Shown here in pieces: positions 9,453 to 18,100 of a stretch of DNA of 64,000 nucleotides. Made by a program: the position numbers and the translations under genes. Source of the DNA: Cafeteria roenbergensis (taxonomy: Eukaryota; Sar; Bigyra; Bicosoecida; Cafeteriaceae); assembly GCA_008330645.1 (NCBI GenBank), contig VLTN01000010.1, forward strand, positions 62,001 to 126,000. The letters run 5' to 3'. The notes under the pieces are model-generated. The model was not told where the DNA came from and ran no database searches. It was given only the letters and a program-made list of their open reading frames with translations. Every line of letters starts with the position of its first letter. Positions within the stretch are counted from its first letter, which is position 1.

Positions 9453-11270
9453 TCACTCCGCCTGCAGCGTCGGCTGCCAATCGTCGGAGCCCGTTGTCTG
9501 GTAGCCGCGCGGGCGGGCCAGCAGGAGGCCCTGCGGGGAGTCAGTGTCCGCCCTGCGATGCGACCGCCACTGCCGCCTCGAGTGGGCGACGGACATTGCC
9601 CTGCGCACCGCCGAGTGGTGGCAGGGACAGCATGTGTTCGCAGCGGCCTCGGCCCAGGCCTCTGCCATCTCCGCGCTGTCGCTCGCGATCACAGCGGCTG
9701 CGGGCACTGGCGGGGCGGTGCTGACGCGAAGCGGCGAGCCTGCATGAGGCGCCGAGTCCGCGCTGGGAGCTGCCGGACCTGTGGCGGCCGACGTCGGCGC
9801 GGCAGCGGCGGGGGCAGCGCTCCCCTTGCCGGGCGCCCCGCCACAGGGCCCGCCCTCCAGCCGCGCACCTCTGTCCGTCGGGCTCTGCAACACCCCCGAG
9901 CTGTGAGCCGCCATCGCGCTGGAAGGGCCCTGCCTGGCCAGCTTGCGGTCGGCCACCCGCTGCCGGGCCAGAAGCACCTCCGCCGGGGTGACGCAGTGGC
10001 AGCCGCACATCCAGTGGCTGCAGAGGGCGCCCGCGCTGGACACCGCGGCCAGCGTCAGCAGGGGGGGCGTCGCCCCGAGCGCCACCTGCAGCCCCATGTC
10101 GTAGTCCCCCAGCCAGGCGGCAAGCACCGCCATGGCCGCGGCCAGCAGGGAGGCAGTCATCACGGCCTCGGACTGCGCGTGCGCCTGCCACCCCGCCGCC
10201 TCGCGCCGGGAGCCTGCCCTCAAGCCGCGCGACTTGGCCTTGATCACGAGCACGCTGCCCACGCCGTTGATCACGATGACAAAGTACGTGGCGAGCATGA
10301 ACCGGTCCGAGAAGACGAGGTAGTTTGCGGGGGGCGTTTGCGCGGTGAGCTGCGTGTGGAACAGCACCGCCGTCACGAGCCCGGAGCCCGCCATCGACAC
10401 GCGGGTTGCCACGGAGTCTGGCGTGATGAGCATTGCGAACACTTGCATGACCAGGATGAGCGTGGGCGGAAGCAGGTACTTGAGGAACGCCGACAGCGCC
10501 GGCCGGCTGAGCAGAATGAAGAAGGACACGCGAGAGAAGGAGGCAGAGGCGTCCTCCCGCCGGTACAGCACGTCGCTTGCGCGGGTCACGATGGTGGTGC
10601 GGTTCTCGGCGGCGTGCAGGTTCCACCCCGGCGCAGCCACCGTGGGGGAGAGCGACGTGAAGCTGTCCAGCGGCATCAGCTTGAGCGAGGAGTTGCTCCG
10701 GATGGGGTCCTCGATGGCCACTTCCAGCTGCGTGGACTCGAACGGCCAGGCCTGGTACTGGAAGGAGGCCGTAAGGGTGCCCTTGATGCGGAACTGCGTT
10801 GTCGTGTTGGCGTCGGACGCAAACTTGTTGATGGTCGTCACTGCCACGTCCTTGGAGTTGACGAGGATTCTGCCAATCGAGTCTTGCGCGGGACACACCG
10901 AGCCCTCCACCGGGGGGCAGCTCCCCGAGTACGTGCCTTGCGACGAGCGCAGGTACAAGTAGGCGTCGATCCCAAACTGCCCCTTGGCCTGCTCCACGCT
11001 CGTGATTGCGAGCACGTACAGCCCCACAAGCACTCGCTGCGTGGCGAGCCCGACCCCGCCGGACAGCGCGCGCGCCGCAGCAGCGTGGTCGAACGCGTCA
11101 CTGGCCGCAGATCCGTCCGCGTGCAGCTCGAGCCGCGCCGTTGTCGAGTGCTCCTCGCGGATGCCGAATTGGCCGCGCGCGGGCAGCGCCAGGAACAGTC
11201 CGGCCACGCCCAGCGCCAAGGTGCTTGCGGCCCGGCGCCGGCCTCCCGCGCCCCTGCAGCCCAGCGTCAT
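9453..11270 (-). CDS. Pentameric ligand-gated ion channel, Cys-loop-less
   Basis: Predicted 605-residue membrane protein from the ATG at 11270. Residues 1-33 form a signal peptide. The extracellular part carries the conserved pre-membrane pattern WPFESTQLEV (about 174), the place where metazoan receptors have YPFDxQxC; the flanking Cys-loop cysteines are absent, as in bacterial channels. Hydrophobic segments follow: M1 (FLKYLLPPTLILVMQVFAML, about 258-278), a pore-lining M2-like helix ending in VTAVLFHTQL, M3 (MLATYFVIVINGVGSVLVI) and M4-like (SLLAAAMAVLAAWLG, about 370-387). A further hydrophobic stretch (PPLLTLAAVSSAGAL) comes soon after, then a roughly 190-residue polar Ala/Pro/Ser-rich tail. 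Family channels assemble as pentamers at a membrane and open on ligand or proton binding. Ligand and ion selectivity cannot be read here. The long C-terminal tail is unusual. Confidence 0.8.
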   Translation of the reverse strand: MTLGCRGAGGRRRAASTLALGVAGLFLALPARGQFGIREEHSTTARLELHADGSAASDAFDHAAAARALSGGVGLATQRVLVGLYVLAITSVEQAKGQFGIDAYLYLRSSQGTYSGSCPPVEGSVCPAQDSIGRILVNSKDVAVTTINKFASDANTTTQFRIKGTLTASFQYQAWPFESTQLEVAIEDPIRSNSSLKLMPLDSFTSLSPTVAAPGWNLHAAENRTTIVTRASDVLYRREDASASFSRVSFFILLSRPALSAFLKYLLPPTLILVMQVFAMLITPDSVATRVSMAGSGLVTAVLFHTQLTAQTPPANYLVFSDRFMLATYFVIVINGVGSVLVIKAKSRGLRAGSRREAAGWQAHAQSEAVMTASLLAAAMAVLAAWLGDYDMGLQVALGATPPLLTLAAVSSAGALCSHWMCGCHCVTPAEVLLARQRVADRKLARQGPSSAMAAHSSGVLQSPTDRGARLEGGPCGGAPGKGSAAPAAAAPTSAATGPAAPSADSAPHAGSPLRVSTAPPVPAAAVIASDSAEMAEAWAEAAANTCCPCHHSAVRRAMSVAHSRRQWRSHRRADTDSPQGLLLARPRGYQTTGSDDWQPTLQAE

Positions 11271-11280
11271 GGTTGGTGGT

Positions 11281-11297
11281 TGCCTATATTTTTCACG
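11281..11297 (-). promoter_or_regulatory. AT-rich element just upstream of the ligand-gated channel gene
   Basis: Read on the minus strand, GTGAAAAATATAGG lies about 13-26 bases before the channel ATG. It is a conspicuous A/T island in GC-rich DNA. It is too close to the ATG for a classic TATA box unless the 5' leader is very short, so it may be an initiator-type element or leader sequence. The function is inferred. Confidence 0.3.
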
Positions 11298-11537
11298 CGC
11301 GCACTTGACCTGCTTGCGGGCGAGCTCGGCCGCGAGTGGGGCGTGGAGCGTGGGCGGGCAGCCAGGTCGTGGCGTTGGCGCGGCTCTGCCTTGGCCTTGC
11401 GCCGCCGCGCCGCCCTGGCAGCTGGGTCGCTCGCTTCGTCGACGCAGCGCACGGCAGACGCCGCGGCTTCATTCGCACAACATGCGCAGCCAAGCGGCGG
11501 CGGGCCACGAGCACAAGCGCGCCCGCAGCGATGCCCT

Positions 11538-14500
11538 TCACAGCCTGCCCGTCCCAAAGGCGAAGGCGGAGCCCGAGCGCGAGCCGGAGGCGAGCGCCTG
11601 GCGGAGAACCAGCCCCTCCACAGAGGGAGCAAGCAGCCACCCGCCTGCGGCAGCGGCCACGCACGCAACGAGGGCCAGGGTCGCTGCGGCGCTGCTGGGA
11701 GCGCTTTGCGACGACCCCGGCGGCCCCCGCAGCTCCATCGATGGAGCGACGCACGACTGCTTGCGGCGGCCGGGAACGCCGCACACGGCACTGGCAAGGC
11801 CCCGCTCTACGACTTCGGCTGCCGCCACGTCGCGCACCGCCTGCGGTGCGCACCCCGGCGCGTCCTGGGCAAGCTGCCGGTGCCGCCTGGAGACGGCCAC
11901 AGCGATGGACTGGGCGAGAGCGCGGCTGGCAGGGGCCAGGGCCAGCTCCATCCCCAGCCGCGCGGCGTGCGGGTGCAGCTGCACCAGCTCCGCTTCGGCC
12001 TCCGCGAGCCTCGCCTCCACGCCCAGCATCTGGTCGGAGATCCGCTCGGCCTCGGCGGCGGGAACGCCCAGCCCGTGTGCCAGCGAAGAGCCGCCCCGGC
12101 TGTGAGCGGCTGCTGCCAGCACTGCTAGCCGCGCCGGCTGCAGGGCCCGCTGGGCCGACAGGAGGAACTCCGCCCGCCCGAGTGCATCCACGAGGTGGAA
12201 CGGGAGCTGCCCGTCCGCCCGCTCCGCCGCCAGCAGCACCTCGAGGCTGGGCTCCAGCGGGACCAGCCGCGACTCCGTGTCCACCGTGACGGAGCGGCTC
12301 GAGGTGGTCCAGCACTCGCGATGGTGCGAGCGCACTCGCGCCGCGTCCCAAGGGCCGACGTCGAAGGCGTTGCCCTGCGCTGAGGCGCCGAGCGCCGGAA
12401 CGCCGGCGCAGGCGGCCGCTGGCGCGGCGGACGAACGGACGCCCCAGCCGCTTTCGAGAGTGGCTGCGACCAGAGCGCGCGCCACATCGGCGGCGGGGTC
12501 CAGACGCTGTGCCCTGCCGCCGCACGCCAGGGAGCCGTCGCAGACTCGGGTCTCGGCCTCTGGGACGGCCGGCGCGGCCGTGGCGGGCTCGGTGCGCACT
12601 GCCACGGCCACTCCCGCCGTGGCGGAGGCGAAGGCAAACGGGCCGTCCCACAAGAGGGCGGCGGGGCCGCTGGCGCCGGGCCGGCCGTGGCGGGCGGGAT
12701 CCGGCCGAACGCTGAGCAGCACCGCGGGCACAGCCCTCGTGGTGCTGCCCTTGACTGAGCGAATGTCCAGGGTGGAGTCGGCGCCGCCGTCCCCCCGAAC
12801 GCGAAGGCTCTCCTCCTGCAGCCACTGGGCCATCGCCTCGCCGGAGAGCAGGACAGGCGCCCCTTCGCTGGGGGGCGCGGCCGCCGCCCGCCGCAGCATC
12901 TCCGCGCAGTTGGTGCAGGCTTCCAGGGGCACGACGGCGCACTCTGCCGTCACGTGCGTGGCGGCCAGGCCCACCTCTTCGGGCAGGCCTTCGGCAGCGC
13001 GGCCGGAGGCATGCCGGCTGGCGTCCAACAGCGGGGCTAGAGCAGCGTCCAGCCCGGGCCGCTGGGCGGCGCCCTCGGTCGTGGCGCACGGGCCCCAGCG
13101 GACCCGCGCGGTCGCGCCGCCCTCTCTCCCGGCACCGGGACCACCCGTTCCGGCGCTGCCTGCGGCCCTGAGCTGGGCCTCGTCCACCCTCAGGATGAGG
13201 ACTCTCACGCGGGCCTCGTGGCTGGCGGCCAGCACGGCTGCCCCCGGCGTGGAGGCGCCCTCCGGCACAGTCCCTTGCGGGATGGCGTACACCGGCGAGG
13301 CGACGACTGCCTCTGTCAGCCGAGCCAGCCAGGAGCCCATTCTGCCCGCCCAGGCAGCGAGCAGGCGAGATGCATCGCCGCGCGCCACCGGCCCGAGGTC
13401 CCCTGCGCGCCCCCCCGACAGCGCGGTCAGGCCTGCGTTGCCCGTGAGCTTTCCCGTTGAGGCCAGGACCGCCGACGCCACGATAGGGAACCGGGGCGCT
13501 GCCCACGACCGTGCCAGCGAATGGGCCTCCCCGTCGGGCGTGGGCTCCGGGGCGTCGCCGCCTGAAGTCATGGCGTGCATTCGCCGCAGCTCTGCCGAGA
13601 AGACTTTGCGCATCTCCTGCTCGCCAGCGTGTCTGTGCGTGGCCACCGCGTCGGCTCCGTGGGCGCCGACGTCGATCCAGGCCAGCCTCCGGCTCCAGTC
13701 CACTCCGGCGTTGCAGCTGCACCCGCGGGTCGGGCACTGGTACGCATACCGGGCTGCCGAAGCGACCACTGGCCCAGGCCCTTGGCCTGCCGCGCGCTCC
13801 AGGCGGGCCGCCAAGTCGTCCCGGCGCCTGGCCGACTCGAACGTGCCGCCGCCGCCGTTGCCCCCTCCAGCCGGCGCCTCCACAGGGAGGCTCACGAAGC
13901 CACCGTGGCCCTGGCTCCCGCCGCGAGCGGCCTGGATGATGCGCGGGTGCAGCACGAAGAGCGAGGTCCCGTGCCCCATGGCATCGTGGTGGGCGCGCAG
14001 CAGCGAGACCAGGGCCTCAGGGTCCAGCACCGGCACGCCGCTGCCGCTGCCGCTGCCGCTGCCGCTGCCGCTGCCGCCCGGGGCAAGCCGCTGCTCCCGC
14101 GCGGCGGCGAGCTGGCGCTCCACGACGTCCTGCACAGCCCGCCATAGCGACCGCCGTGCGTGGGTCACGCGGTAGTTGGGGGTGATGCTCAGGGCCACCG
14201 GCATGTCCACCGCAGCAGCGGCAGGCGAGCCCGCGGTCGGGGCGGACACGGCAGCCGCAGCATCCGCCAGCGCATCGATGTGCTCCCCCCCTCCGGCGGC
14301 CGCTGCCGCCCGCTTGGCCCGTCCCCCTCCCTGCACGCGCGCCGCCTCGAGCGCGGTGTCCTCCTCCGGGTCGCTTCCCTGGGTGTCGTCGCTTGGGTGC
14401 GACCACGCGGCGCTCGCGGCCTCGGACGCAGCCGCAGCCTGCCACTCGGGCCGGCCCTGAGGTCTCATCGTGACCGGGTGGGACAGCTCCTGCAGCATGG

Positions 14501-14864
14501 CAGCCAAGCTCGACCCGTCGAATCGCAGACCCTCGACCAGCCACTCCGCGAGCTGCTTCGAGTCAGGATCCTCGCCAGAAGGCGCGCCCCAGCCTCCGGG
14601 CGTCTCGCCTGGCCAGTGCTTTCCAGTTGCGCGAGCACGTGCGCCCAAGGACGTGCCCTGCTCGTGCGGCTCAAACCCGACCAAGACGACGTCGATTGAC
14701 GTTCCGTAGCGAAACCCACCAAGCCCGTCGAGTTTGCTCAGCAGTGGCTGCTTGTCCGCCGCGACGGCGGGCCCGGAAGCGAGCAGCACCACCATGAGCA
14801 CGGCCGACAGCATCGATCCCGCCCAGCACTGCTGCCCACGGCCGCCCCCAAGCAGCGGCAGCAT
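11538..14864 (-). CDS. Large type I membrane protein related to plant AT5G58100-like (DUF7906) proteins
   Basis: Predicted 1,108 residues from the first ATG at 14864; the ATG at 14813 gives a cleaner signal peptide (MLSAVLMVVLLASGPAVA) and may be the true start. A single hydrophobic helix near residues 1055-1080 precedes a short C-terminal tail, so the bulk should face the ER lumen or outside. Blocks that line up in order with the plant family as I remember it: DVVLVGFEP then a run ending in LAEWL; LFVLHPR; RLAWIDVGA; TLDIRSVKGSTTRAVPAVLL; LACGGRAQRLDPAADVARAL; and GNAFDVGPWDAARVRSHH. Plant members are signal-anchored membrane proteins, one of them tied to pollen-wall formation, with unknown biochemistry. 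The protein also has a (Ser-Gly)n run and a Cys cluster CPTRGCSC. It is divergent from a secreted-protein gene. The family link is from memory and rests on spaced blocks, not on a search. Confidence 0.6.
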   Translation of the reverse strand: MLPLLGGGRGQQCWAGSMLSAVLMVVLLASGPAVAADKQPLLSKLDGLGGFRYGTSIDVVLVGFEPHEQGTSLGARARATGKHWPGETPGGWGAPSGEDPDSKQLAEWLVEGLRFDGSSLAAMLQELSHPVTMRPQGRPEWQAAAASEAASAAWSHPSDDTQGSDPEEDTALEAARVQGGGRAKRAAAAAGGGEHIDALADAAAAVSAPTAGSPAAAAVDMPVALSITPNYRVTHARRSLWRAVQDVVERQLAAAREQRLAPGGSGSGSGSGSGSGVPVLDPEALVSLLRAHHDAMGHGTSLFVLHPRIIQAARGGSQGHGGFVSLPVEAPAGGGNGGGGTFESARRRDDLAARLERAAGQGPGPVVASAARYAYQCPTRGCSCNAGVDWSRRLAWIDVGAHGADAVATHRHAGEQEMRKVFSAELRRMHAMTSGGDAPEPTPDGEAHSLARSWAAPRFPIVASAVLASTGKLTGNAGLTALSGGRAGDLGPVARGDASRLLAAWAGRMGSWLARLTEAVVASPVYAIPQGTVPEGASTPGAAVLAASHEARVRVLILRVDEAQLRAAGSAGTGGPGAGREGGATARVRWGPCATTEGAAQRPGLDAALAPLLDASRHASGRAAEGLPEEVGLAATHVTAECAVVPLEACTNCAEMLRRAAAAPPSEGAPVLLSGEAMAQWLQEESLRVRGDGGADSTLDIRSVKGSTTRAVPAVLLSVRPDPARHGRPGASGPAALLWDGPFAFASATAGVAVAVRTEPATAAPAVPEAETRVCDGSLACGGRAQRLDPAADVARALVAATLESGWGVRSSAAPAAACAGVPALGASAQGNAFDVGPWDAARVRSHHRECWTTSSRSVTVDTESRLVPLEPSLEVLLAAERADGQLPFHLVDALGRAEFLLSAQRALQPARLAVLAAAAHSRGGSSLAHGLGVPAAEAERISDQMLGVEARLAEAEAELVQLHPHAARLGMELALAPASRALAQSIAVAVSRRHRQLAQDAPGCAPQAVRDVAAAEVVERGLASAVCGVPGRRKQSCVAPSMELRGPPGSSQSAPSSAAATLALVACVAAAAGGWLLAPSVEGLVLRQALASGSRSGSAFAFGTGRL
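14038..14076 (-). repeat. (CTGCCG)n microsatellite encoding Ser-Gly repeats
   Basis: Six perfect CTGCCG units plus a partial one lie inside the membrane-protein gene. On the coding strand they read as alternating Ser and Gly, a flexible linker likely to vary in length between strains. Confidence 0.85.
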
Positions 14865-15147
14865 CACCAGCTCTCCCCGCCTGGCCTGTGCTGCTGCGGG
14901 CCGCGACCCGCTTGCGGGCGGGAAGCCCGGTGCGCTGCCGGCCGCAGAGATCAGAGGTCGAAATACCAATGGCACGGCTCGCTATTTGAGCGCGGACTGG
15001 CTGGCAGAGCACGCAGCCAGAGGCGCAGCCGACGTCGCCGCAGGCGCCCGGGCCACAGCCCGCAAAAAGCCTGCTGCGGAGGCCGGGCGGGCACGCTTGC
15101 CGGGACAAGCACCAAGAGGTGCTCCCGTGAACAGCCCACTGCCCACT
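14865..15147. promoter_or_regulatory. Divergent promoter between two secretory-pathway genes
   Basis: 283 bases between divergent ATGs. It contains a CCAAT box at 14966-14970 and the element TATTTGAG at 14983-14990, together the most AT-rich patch of the interval. The same octamer recurs at 61831 and, inverted, at 20589. Both flanking genes encode proteins with signal peptides, so shared control is plausible but inferred. Confidence 0.45.
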
Positions 15148-18100
15148 ATGGGTTGGGCAGTCGTGCTGCTGGCGCTCGCAGCGCCTGCGGCGCTCCTGCA
15201 CTCTGCCTCGGCTGCCGATGCGACCAAGGTGAGCGCGCACAAGGAGCCAAGGCTCTGGTCGATGCGCCATGGGTGTCTTGCTCGCGGGGCGAACGCGCTG
15301 GGAGGGCCGGGTCGGCGCTTGGGGCCGCTGCATCGGCGCTCCAGCCGGGTGCGGCGCTCGGGTGCCTCTGCGTCGTTTTCCACTTGCGCCCCGCACCCGG
15401 CCTGGCCACGCGCACCAGGAGCGGCGGAGTCTGGCAGCCCGGGGTCTGTTGCCGTGCAAAGGAGTGGCCCGTGGCCGGCCGTGCCTGGGGCCGAGGTCAC
15501 GGGCGCTGCGGCTGCAGCGTGCGTGCGGGACCGTCCTCAGGGAGCCTGCCCGCCTTGCGTGGGCGCCCGCGCCCGGCGAGCGCGCCCTGCGATGAGGAGC
15601 GCCCGCCACTCGGCTTGCTGTGCGTTCCCCCTCTGTGCGTCCCCGCCTCGCAGGCTGCCGCCGAGGCGCGCGCCTCGGTGCTGCAGCGCAAGTCGCTGGC
15701 GCAGCTTCTGTCGGGCAAGGCAGAAGACACTCCGCTGTCGGCCGCAGAGTCGCTGCGCTTCGCCGCAAGGTCTCACAACCGCATGAAGTACTTCCCGTAC
15801 TCCGCCGCCGGGCAGCCTGCGCAAGCCGCCGGGTGGTCGCGGGCGACGGCCGCAGCGCAGCAGTACGGCCAAGTGGCTAGCTCGCCGGTGCTCGCCGGGC
15901 CGCACTCGGTACCGATGGTAGGGACCCACCCCATGATGGGCATGCACCCCGTGATGGGCATGCACCCCATGATGGGCATGCACCCCATGATGGGCATGCA
16001 CCCCATGATGGGCATGCACCCTGCTGTTGGCCCCCACGGCATGCTGATGGGGCCTCCCACCGTGGCCTCTCCCTACGGCTACTCCACCGTGGGCGGGGCG
16101 CTGCCGCAATGGGTCGGGCCTGTGTTCCCGTCCGCGCACGCCTACTTCCAGCCGTACGGCGCCAACGTGCCTGCATACGGCGGCGCCGCCATGACGCCCT
16201 ACACGCCTGCCTACGGCGCCTACGGCTCTGCCCTGTGGAGCGACTACCGCATGTGCTCCAACACCGGCATTCCGCCCGAGGGCACCCCGGAGTTCCCGTA
16301 CCCGGACGTTGACGGGCCCAAGGCGATGCGCAAGGTCCGCCGCTCGCTGATGATGGGCCAGCCGGTGGGCACCTTCGCGTTCCGGAAGGGCGTGCAGCCT
16401 AACACCATCGAGGCCGACACGGTGGCCGGCCAGCACCAGGGGGGGATCGCCCTGCTCACCACCTACACCTTCAAGTGCATCGGTGGGGCGGGCGTCGGCC
16501 GCCTGGAGAGCATGGACGGCCTCGGCACTCGCTCCACCATCCAGGAGTGGGTGGCCTCCAAGCCCACGCTCTTCCGCTACCCGCTCGGGGACCAACCCGC
16601 CGTTCCCGAGGGCCACTCTGCAATCGCGGCCGCGGGCCACCCCGGCTTCGTGCACGGCGTCGCTCATGGCGCCTTCAGCTTCCGCCAGAAGGCGGGCAAG
16701 TCGGCGGGCGCCAAGAGCGGCCACGCCGCCGCCCCCGCCGCAGCCCCGGCCACGGCACCTGCCGCCAGGCCTTCCGCCGCGCCCAAGTCTGCCCAGGCCG
16801 TCGCTGCCGAGGCCGGCCAGCGGATGCTGGAGCGCAGCGGCATGGTGCCCGGCGTTGGCGCTCCCTTCATGCCTGGCATGGTGCACCCGTACCTCATGCA
16901 CTCGGGCCTCGACGCGTTCGCCAGGGGGCAGCTCCCCGGTCACGCAGTCACGCGTGACCCGCTGACCGGCGAGGACTTCGACATCACGCCCATCTCCGCC
17001 GAGCGCGGGGCACGGCTGTCGCACTACGGCCCCTACGGCGTGTACTCGCCCGCGTCGCCGCTGATGCTCAACGGCATCCACACCTCGTACTTGCACCCCT
17101 CGTACTCCACCGGCTTCCTCCACCCCGCCTCCGTGTTCTACCACCCGGCGCACTGGGCGGGATTCGCGCACCCCCTCGCGCGAACCCACGCCATGAACCA
17201 CTGGACGCACCCGTACTCCCACGGCTTCCACTCCCCCCACGCTGTGGCTGCGGCTCACGCCCTGTACTCCGGGTACACTGGCTACCCGGGATACGGTTAC
17301 GGATACGGATATGGCTTCAAGGGCACCGGCTCGTCGTCAACGGCCGGGAACGCGACGTCGAGCAACTCCACGACCACTGCGTCTGCCACGTCCGCTTCCG
17401 CAACGTCTGCCACTGCCGGCTCGGGCAGCACGCGGTTTGCCCAGCTCAGGCTCAGGCACGGCGACGGGCCGGCGAAGACTGGCGGTACCCCGGTGGTCAA
17501 CCCGGGCCCCAACACCGCTGGCAACACCGGTTCCGAAGCCGCCAGGGCTGCCGCCGACGCCGCTCTGCAGCACGCTGGCGCCTCGGCGGCCATCAATGCG
17601 GGCGCGGCCAACACCATGGCCAGCGGCGCCTTCCCTATGGCCCCCACTGCCGCCTTCGCCGCCCATCACCACATGGCTCCGCCGGGCGTGTTCCCCTCCA
17701 CTGCCCCGCTCGTGCACGTCCCGTACGCGGGCGGCAGCGCCATCGGATTCCCCTACGACATGGGCATGGGCGCGGCTCCCTCACCGTGGGACCCGTTCGT
17801 CAACCCCGCCATGGCGGCTGGCTACGGCCACCCCATGCACCCCCTGCATGCGGCGCACATGCACGCTCGCTCTCGGAGCGCCCACCTCCACGCCATGTAC
17901 GGTGCGAGCATGGGCGGCATGTACGGCGCTGGCATGTACGGCTATGGCATGGGCGGCATGCACGGTGTGCACGGCCACATGCCCCTGCCGCGTAGCATGT
18001 ACGGCTACGGCATGGGCATGGGTGGCATGTACGGCCCTGGAATGGGCATGTACGGCATGGCTGGCATGGGCTACGGACCCATGTACAGCGCTGCCGGTGC

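Noticed and set aside
9330-12128. Plus-strand frame of 932 aa opposite the ligand-gated channel
   Set aside because: Shadow of the channel and the next gene; it crosses an intergenic region and has no recognisable domain.
11293-14175. Long frames of 814 (minus, other frame) and 632 (plus) aa overlapping the type I membrane protein
   Set aside because: Arg/Ala/Gly-rich noise expected at this GC content; only the 1,108-residue frame has a signal peptide, a membrane helix and family-like blocks.
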